Part shown: piece after piece, positions 59,176 through 64,000 of the stretch
Numbering within the stretch: position 1 is the stretch's first letter
Layout: every line of letters starts with the position of its first letter
Assembly: GCF_001941845.1 (NCBI RefSeq)
Contig: NZ_CP018870.1
Span: 7,230,001 to 7,294,000, forward strand
Direction of reading: 5' to 3'
Length of the DNA stretch: 64,000 bases
Origin: Streptomyces sp. TN58
GTDB taxonomy: Bacteria > Actinomycetota > Actinomycetes > Streptomycetales > Streptomycetaceae
Made by a program: the position numbers and the translations under genes
Notes under the pieces: generated by a model
What the model was told of the DNA's origin: nothing
The model's database searches: none
What the model saw: only the letters and a program-made list of their open reading frames with translations

Positions 59176-60714
59176 GTGACCGATCCGTTCGGCTTCCTCA
59201 GGATCCCCCGCGAGCCCGTCCCGCCCCGCCCCGTCGAGGAACGGCTCGGCGACTGGCACGAGGTCCACGCGGGCCAGGCCCTGCTCCCGCTCGTCTCCCG
59301 GCAGGCCGACCGCTGCATGGACTGCGGAATCCCGTTCTGCCACACCGGCTGCCCCCTCGGGAACCTCATACCCGAGTGGAACGCGTACGCCGCCCACGGC
59401 GACTGGCACGAGGCGTACGAGCGGCTGCACGCGACGGACAACTTCCCCGAGGCCACCGGACGGCTCTGCCCCGCCCCCTGCGAGGACGCCTGCGTCCTCT
59501 CGATCAACGCCGACCCCGTGACCATCAAGAACGTCGAGCAGACGATCGCGGACGAGGGCCTGCGGCGCGGCTACATGCAACCGAGGCCGCCCGGACGGCA
59601 CAGCGCCAAGACCGTGGCCGTCATAGGCTCCGGCCCGGCCGGACTGGCCGCCGCGCAGCAGCTGACCCGGGCCGGCCACGCGGTCACGGTCCACGAGCGG
59701 GCCGACCGGATCGGCGGCCTGCTGCGCTACGGCATCCCCGAGTTCAAGATGGAGAAGGCGTACCTGGACCGCCGGATCGAGCAGATGCGCGCCGAGGGCA
59801 CGGTCTTCGTCACCGGCCACGACGTCGGAGCCGCGGCCGAAGGAGGCGCCCGTACCCGCGCCGACGCCGACGCGGCGGAGCTGCGCGGCCGGTGCGACGC
59901 CGTCGTCGTCGCGGTCGGAGCGGGCGAGCGCAGGGAACTGCCCGTCCCCGGCCGCGAGCTGCGCGGCATCCACCAGGCCATGGACTATCTGACCTGCGCG
60001 AACCGGGTCCAGGAGGGCGACCGGGTCGACTCGCCCGTCACCGCCGAGGGCAGGCACGTGGTCATCGTCGGAGGCGGCGACACCGGATCCGACTGTATGG
60101 GTACGGCCCTGCGGCAGGGCGCGATCTCCGTGGCCCAGCTCGACATCAACCCGGAGCCCGGCCCCGGCCGCACCGACGACGAGCCCTGGCCGGTGTACCC
60201 CAGGACGTACCGGATCTCCCACGCGCACGCCGAGGCCCGCGGCCGCGAAGGCCGCGACCCGCGGCTGTTCGCCTGCGCGACCCTGCGCTTCGAGGGGGAT
60301 GCCTCGGGACGGGTACGGGCTCTGCACCTGACCGCCGTCGAGCCGGTGGGCCGCAGCCCGCTGGCGGGTACCGAGCGGGTCCTGCCGGCCGGGCTGGTCC
60401 TGCTGGCGCTCGGCTTCTCGGGCCCCGAGCGGGCGGGCGGTCTGCGTGAGCAGCTGGGCCTGGAGTTCGACGGTCGCGGCAACTTCGCGCGGGACGCCGG
60501 CTTCGCGGCGCGCGGCGGCCGGGCGCCGGGGGTGTTCGTCGCGGGTGACGCGGGCCGGGGGCAGTCGCTCGTGGTGTGGGCCATCGCCGAGGGCCGGGCG
60601 GCGGCAGCCGCCGTGGACCGCTACCTCACCGGCTCGACGTGCCTGCCGGCCCCGATCGCCGCGCACGACCTGCCGATGTCGGCGCTAGGCCGCATGCGCT
60701 ACGGGGACTACTGA
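59176..60714 (+). CDS. gltD: glutamate synthase small subunit-like flavin oxidoreductase
   Basis: A 512-residue GltD-type protein. The N-terminal 4Fe-4S region has Cys47, Cys50, Cys55 and Cys59 in CMDCGIPFCHTGCP and a second set in CPAPCEDACV. The FAD-binding GSGPAGLAAAQQL (about 152) and the NAD(P)H-binding VIVGGGDTGSDC follow. It feeds electrons from NADPH to the large subunit GltB. GltB is not next to it, so it either pairs with a distant gltB or serves another enzyme. GTG 59176 has GGGAGG upstream. Confidence 0.93.
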   Translation: MTDPFGFLRIPREPVPPRPVEERLGDWHEVHAGQALLPLVSRQADRCMDCGIPFCHTGCPLGNLIPEWNAYAAHGDWHEAYERLHATDNFPEATGRLCPAPCEDACVLSINADPVTIKNVEQTIADEGLRRGYMQPRPPGRHSAKTVAVIGSGPAGLAAAQQLTRAGHAVTVHERADRIGGLLRYGIPEFKMEKAYLDRRIEQMRAEGTVFVTGHDVGAAAEGGARTRADADAAELRGRCDAVVVAVGAGERRELPVPGRELRGIHQAMDYLTCANRVQEGDRVDSPVTAEGRHVVIVGGGDTGSDCMGTALRQGAISVAQLDINPEPGPGRTDDEPWPVYPRTYRISHAHAEARGREGRDPRLFACATLRFEGDASGRVRALHLTAVEPVGRSPLAGTERVLPAGLVLLALGFSGPERAGGLREQLGLEFDGRGNFARDAGFAARGGRAPGVFVAGDAGRGQSLVVWAIAEGRAAAAAVDRYLTGSTCLPAPIAAHDLPMSALGRMRYGDY

Positions 60715-60729
60715 GGAGGGTAACGGCAC

Positions 60730-60760
60730 GCTCCGGCCGGCCCGAGGGGCCGGCCGGAGC
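60730..60760. terminator. bidirectional terminator between gltD and GAPDH
   Basis: A perfect 14-bp stem (60730-60743 with 60747-60760) with a 3-base loop, between convergent genes. Confidence 0.8.
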
Positions 60761-60787
60761 GCGGGTCACTGACGGCGGGGCGGCTGC

Positions 60788-61786
60788 TCAGCCCGCGGCC
60801 AGGAGCGTGAGGGTGTCGATCACGCGGTTCGAGAAGCCCCACTCGTTGTCGTACCAGGCGACGACCTTGACGTGGCGGCCCTCGACGCGGGTGAGCTCCG
60901 AGTCGAAGATCGACGAGGCGGGGTTGCCGGTGATGTCGGACGACACCAGCGGGTCGTCCGAGTACTCCAGCACACCGGCCAGCGGGCCCTCGGCCGCGGC
61001 GCGGTACGCCTCAAGGATCTCCTCGCGCGTCACCTCGCGGGCGACGGTCGTGTTCAGCTCCACGATGGAACCCACCGGGACCGGCACACGGATCGAGTCG
61101 CCCTGCAGCTTGCCGTCGAGCTGCGGCAGGACCAGGCCGATCGCCTTCGCGGCGCCCGTGGAGGTCGGCACGATGTTGACGCCGGCGGCGCGGGCGCGGC
61201 GCGGGTCGCGGTGCGGGCCGTCCTGCAGGTTCTGCTCCTGCGTGTAGGCGTGCACCGTGGTCATGAAGCCGTGCTCGATGCCCGCGAGCTCGTCCAGGAC
61301 CGCGGCCAGCGGGGCGAGCGCGTTCGTCGTGCACGACGCGTTCGAGACGATGGTGTGCACGGCCGGGTCGTAGGCGTCCGTGTTGACACCGTACGCCAGC
61401 GTCACGTCGGCGCCGTCCGACGGCGCGCTGACCAGGACCTTCTTCGCCCCCGCCTTGAGGTGGGCGCGGGCGGCGTCAGCCGAGGTGAAGCGGCCGGTGG
61501 CCTCCAGCACGATGTCGACGCCGAGGTCGGCCCACGGCAGCTGCTCCGGCTCCCGCTCGGCCAGCACCGTGATGCGGCGGCCGTCGACGACCAGGGTGTT
61601 CCCGTCGACGGTCACCGGGCGGCCGAGCCGGCCGGAGGTGCTGTCGTACGCGAGGAGCCGCGCGAGGGCCTTCGGCTCCGTGAGGTCGTTGACGGCGACG
61701 ACCTCAAGGTCGCTGTCGCGCTCCAGCAGCGCGCGCAGCACGTTGCGTCCGATGCGGCCGAATCCGTTGATGGCGATGCGAGTCAT
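60788..61786 (-). CDS. gap: glyceraldehyde-3-phosphate dehydrogenase
   Basis: A 332-residue GAPDH of glycolysis/gluconeogenesis. The Rossmann start is INGFGRIGRN and the catalytic Cys152 is in SNASCTTNALAP, with VHAYTQEQNLQDGPHRD and WYDNEWGFSNR completing the family blocks. ATG 61786 (MTRIAING) is the normal start; the upstream ATG adds eight residues unlike the family. Streptomyces usually have more than one gap gene; which paralogue this is cannot be told here. Confidence 0.97.
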   Translation of the reverse strand: MTRIAINGFGRIGRNVLRALLERDSDLEVVAVNDLTEPKALARLLAYDSTSGRLGRPVTVDGNTLVVDGRRITVLAEREPEQLPWADLGVDIVLEATGRFTSADAARAHLKAGAKKVLVSAPSDGADVTLAYGVNTDAYDPAVHTIVSNASCTTNALAPLAAVLDELAGIEHGFMTTVHAYTQEQNLQDGPHRDPRRARAAGVNIVPTSTGAAKAIGLVLPQLDGKLQGDSIRVPVPVGSIVELNTTVAREVTREEILEAYRAAAEGPLAGVLEYSDDPLVSSDITGNPASSIFDSELTRVEGRHVKVVAWYDNEWGFSNRVIDTLTLLAAG

Positions 61787-61903
61787 GAGCGAGTCCCTTT
61801 CGTTCGCCATCAGGTTCGCCTCCCGTGCCCGCCCGCGACAGCGGCGTGATCGCCACTGTTCAAAAGGATCCCGCCAGCGGCGATGGCGCGATCCTCACGG
61901 CCG

Positions 61904-61993
61904 TAGGGGGTGTCGTCGAAGTCCCGTCTGGGTGGCGGGGCCCGGCACGCGCGCTCGCCGCGTTGTCGTCGGTCGCCGACGCCCGCACCCCTA
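61904..61993. repeat. internally deleted copy of the dispersed TIR element
   Basis: Bases 61904-61986 match the left part of the full copy at 11135 with a few substitutions. ACCCCTA (61987-61993) is the last seven bases of the right end. The middle and most of the right half are missing. The minus-strand TAG at 61993-61991 is the stop codon of the AraC-family gene. Confidence 0.7.
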
Positions 61994-62947
61994 CTCGCCC
62001 TTGGTGAAGGTGCGCCGGTACTCGGTCGGGCTGGTCCCCAGGATCCGCTGGAAGTGCAGCCGCAGGTTCGCCCCGGTGCCGAGGCCGACGTCGGCCGCGA
62101 TCTGCTCGACACCGCGCTGTGAGCGTTCCAGCAGCTCGCGTGCCACGTCGATACGGGCCCGCATGACCCACTGCATCGGCGTGTACCCGGTGTCCTCCGA
62201 GAACCGCCGCGAGAACGTACGAGGCGACACCCCGGCGTGCCGGGCCAGCGACTCCAGGGTGAGGGGCTCGCCCAGCCGGCGCAGCGCCCACTCCCGGGTG
62301 GCGGCGAACCGCTCGCCGAGCGGCTCCGGCACACTGCGCGGCACGTACTGCGCCTGGCCGCCGCTGCGGTAGGGGGCGGCCACCAGGCGCCGCGCCGCGT
62401 GGTTCGACGCGGCCACGCCGAGATCGCCGCGCAGGATGTGCAGGCACAGGTCGATGCCGGACGCGGCGCCCGCCGAGGTGAGGACGCTGCCCTCGTCGAC
62501 GAACAGGACGTTCTCGTCGACCCGGACGAGCGGGTGCTTGGCGGTGAGCGCCCGCGCGTAGTGCCAGTGTGTCGTCGCGCGCTTACCGTCGAGCAGGCCC
62601 GTCGCGGCGAGCGCGAACGCGCCCGTCGAGATGGCGGCGAGCCGCGCGCCCCGCTCGTGGGCCGCGATCAGCGCGTCGATGACGGGCCGCGGCGGGTCCT
62701 CGCGGTCGGGGAAGCGGTAGCCGGGGACGAAGACGATGTCGGCCCACGCGAGGGCGTCCAGCCCGTGCGTCACGTGGTAGGAGAGCCCGTCGCCGCCCGC
62801 GACGAGCCCGGGGGCAGCGCCGCACACCCGCACCTCGTACGGCATGCTCGCGCGGGTCGTGAAGACCTGCGCGGGGATGCCCACGTCGAGCGGCTTCGCG
62901 CCCTCCAGGACGAGGACGGCGACACGGTGGAGAGGGGAGGCTGGCAC
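61991..62947 (-). CDS. GlxA-type AraC-family regulator with DJ-1/PfpI domain
   Basis: A 318-residue regulator. The N-terminal DJ-1/PfpI-like domain (about 8-180) includes ADIVFVPGYRFPD and AISTGAFALAATGLLDGKRAT; the usual nucleophile Cys is replaced by Ser/Thr, so it is probably a ligand-binding domain. The C-terminal AraC domain (about 210-315) has two helix-turn-helices (LESLARHAGVSPRTFSRRF, then EQIAADVGLGTGANLRLHF). GTG 62947 follows a -10-like TAGGCT by seven bases. Homologues often sit next to LysE or amidase genes; here lysE is just upstream on the same strand. The stop codon is supplied by the repeat element. Confidence 0.92.
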   Translation of the reverse strand: MPASPLHRVAVLVLEGAKPLDVGIPAQVFTTRASMPYEVRVCGAAPGLVAGGDGLSYHVTHGLDALAWADIVFVPGYRFPDREDPPRPVIDALIAAHERGARLAAISTGAFALAATGLLDGKRATTHWHYARALTAKHPLVRVDENVLFVDEGSVLTSAGAASGIDLCLHILRGDLGVAASNHAARRLVAAPYRSGGQAQYVPRSVPEPLGERFAATREWALRRLGEPLTLESLARHAGVSPRTFSRRFSEDTGYTPMQWVMRARIDVARELLERSQRGVEQIAADVGLGTGANLRLHFQRILGTSPTEYRRTFTKGE

Positions 62948-63031
62948 GCTACCGAGCCTAGGGGGTGTCCGGCGGATCAGGCGCCGCCCGCCCGCCCGGG
63001 ACCATCGCGGCAGTCCCGGGGCGGATCCGGC

Positions 63032-63676
63032 TCAGGCCGCCGCGGGCGTACGCGACAGGGCGGTGCGCAGCGCGAAGAAGCCGAGCAGGCCGCCCGACGC
63101 GAGCCGCTGAGCGGTCATCACGCGGGGCCGGGCGGCCAGGAACCCCGACACCCGTGCCGCGCCCAGCATGATCAGACCGTTCACGGAGATCCCCACGACG
63201 ATCTGCACACCACCGAGCTGGAGCAGCTGCGCCCAGTCCGGGCCGGCCTGCGGATCCATGAACTGGGGCAGAAGAGCGGCGTACATGAGGGCGATCTTGG
63301 GGTTGAGCAGGTTGGTCAGGAGCCCCGTCGAGAACAGACGGGTGTCGGAGACCGGAGGCAGGTCCCCGGCCGGCGCGAAGGGCGAACGGCCACCGGGCTT
63401 GAGCATCCCCCAGGCCAGGTAGGCCAGGTAGGCGGCCCCGGCGAGCTTGACCACCGTGAACGCGAGCGGCACGGCGGCGAACAGCGCGGACAGGCCCGCG
63501 GCCGCGGCCACCAGATAGCACACGAATCCCACCGCGGTCCCGCTCAGGCTGACCAGGCCCGCCCTGCGGCCCTGGGTGATCGCGCGAGACGCCAGGTGGA
63601 TCATGTTCGGTCCCGGAGTCAGGGCCATGCCCAGCTCGATCAGGGCCACTCCGCCCACCGCGGCCAGACTGATCAC
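63032..63676 (-). CDS. LysE/RhtB-family amino-acid exporter
   Basis: A 214-residue exporter with six membrane segments. ALTPGPNMIHLASRAITQGRRAG near the start and TGLLTNLLNPKIALMYAALLPQF in the middle are the two conserved LysE/RhtB regions. It exports an amino acid or homoserine-lactone-like compound; the substrate is unknown. GTG 63676 has GGGAG seven bases upstream. It precedes the GlxA-like regulator by 84 bases and may be controlled by it. Confidence 0.93.
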   Translation of the reverse strand: MISLAAVGGVALIELGMALTPGPNMIHLASRAITQGRRAGLVSLSGTAVGFVCYLVAAAAGLSALFAAVPLAFTVVKLAGAAYLAYLAWGMLKPGGRSPFAPAGDLPPVSDTRLFSTGLLTNLLNPKIALMYAALLPQFMDPQAGPDWAQLLQLGGVQIVVGISVNGLIMLGAARVSGFLAARPRVMTAQRLASGGLLGFFALRTALSRTPAAA

Positions 63677-63697
63677 CGGTCAACTCCCGATCGCTTG

Positions 63698-63715
63698 CCG
63701 GGTAGCCGTACCCGG
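63698..63715. promoter_or_regulatory. 18-bp inverted repeat upstream of lysE
   Basis: CCGGGTA-gccg-TACCCGG, perfect 7-bp arms, 22 bases before the lysE start codon. It could be an operator for the adjacent regulator or a leader hairpin. Confidence 0.4.
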
Positions 63716-63945
63716 AGTGGGGTGGCGCCCGGCTGTGTGACGGGCGGCTGCGACGCGTCGGCAGTGCCGCGGTCGACTTCGTGGAGGATACAAGCCGGCC
63801 GGTCAGCGGATCCGCGGACCCCACGACGCCCGCCTGCCGGACGGCTCCTGAGCGCAGCCGGCGAGTGTCCCGCCCGGGCCGCCGCCCGCGGTGGGGTATA
63901 CGTGCCCTGGAGGATCGACCGACCTCCGCGAAGGGAGTGGTTGCC

Positions 63946-64000
63946 GTGGAGCGAACGACCTGCTGCGTGGTGGGGGGCGGCCCGGCGGGAATGGTGCTCG
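63946..64000 (+). CDS. FAD-dependent oxidoreductase/monooxygenase, 3'-truncated by the window edge
   Basis: Only the first 18 codons are visible. VERTTCCVVGGGPAGMVL contains the GxGxxG-type FAD-binding loop of PHBH-family monooxygenases. GTG 63946 follows AAGGGAG; the in-frame GTG at 63937 overlaps that site and is less likely. Substrate unknown. Confidence 0.75.
   Translation, partial: MERTTCCVVGGGPAGMVL

Overview
The window is a piece of a high-GC actinomycete chromosome, almost certainly a Streptomyces. Nearly every gene has strong third-position G/C bias. GTG and TTG starts are common, several starts look leaderless, and one TTA codon sits at codon 2 of a kinase gene. The gene types also fit: a Pls/PosA-like synthetase, SpoIIE-type phosphatases with PAS/GAF sensors, a SigB/F-type sigma factor, VanW, DUF4360 and SCO4225-type proteins. 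No tRNA, rRNA, CRISPR array, transposase or phage gene was seen. Functions were read from translated sequence by eye; no database search was run.

Layout. 1-2.75 kb: the end of an alpha/beta hydrolase, then a convergent two-gene operon of a cyclodipeptide synthase (CDPS) and a P450, a compact natural-product locus. 3.0-5.9 kb: catalase-peroxidase katG divergent from a Fur-family regulator. 6.1-7.9 kb: an anti-sigma antagonist and an anti-sigma kinase facing a SigB/F-type sigma gene. 8.0-9.7 kb: a three-gene operon (nucleotidyltransferase, BON-like protein, phosphoesterase) with 4-base overlaps. 9.9-16.8 kb: a HAD phosphatase, a membrane protein, a 1315-residue Pls/PosA-type single-module NRPS with a lysine-like specificity code, and an M1 metallopeptidase. 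17-27.7 kb: a secreted three-repeat protein, a receptor-type Ser/Thr kinase with a beta-trefoil sensor, VanW, two multidomain SpoIIE phosphatases and an Rnl2-like RNA ligase.

28-38.6 kb is mixed housekeeping and hypothetical genes: a PLP decarboxylase, a flavoprotein, tandem DUF4360 secreted proteins, a GNAT, a second membrane kinase and a DinB protein. 38.9-44.1 kb is a likely beta-glucan utilisation locus: a secreted CBM32/beta-helix protein, a GH1 beta-glucosidase and a ROK regulator with a palindromic operator. 44.2-47.1 kb: a methyltransferase and small secreted proteins. 47.1-50.0 kb carries a second, paralogous katG/fur divergent pair. 50-64 kb: crotonase, 2H phosphoesterase, a 519-bp imperfect giant inverted repeat, an antitoxin-like protein, NlpC/P60, an MHS transporter overlapping anmK, hemerythrin, a serine hydrolase, an orphan gltD, GAPDH, a GlxA-like AraC regulator, LysE, and the start of an FAD monooxygenase.

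The most distinctive points are the CDPS-P450 pair with a CYP121-like I-helix, two katG/fur modules 44 kb apart, the Pls/M1 peptidase pair, a terminal-inverted-repeat element present in one full and two reduced copies (both reduced copies supply a neighbour's stop codon), and the giant inverted repeat.
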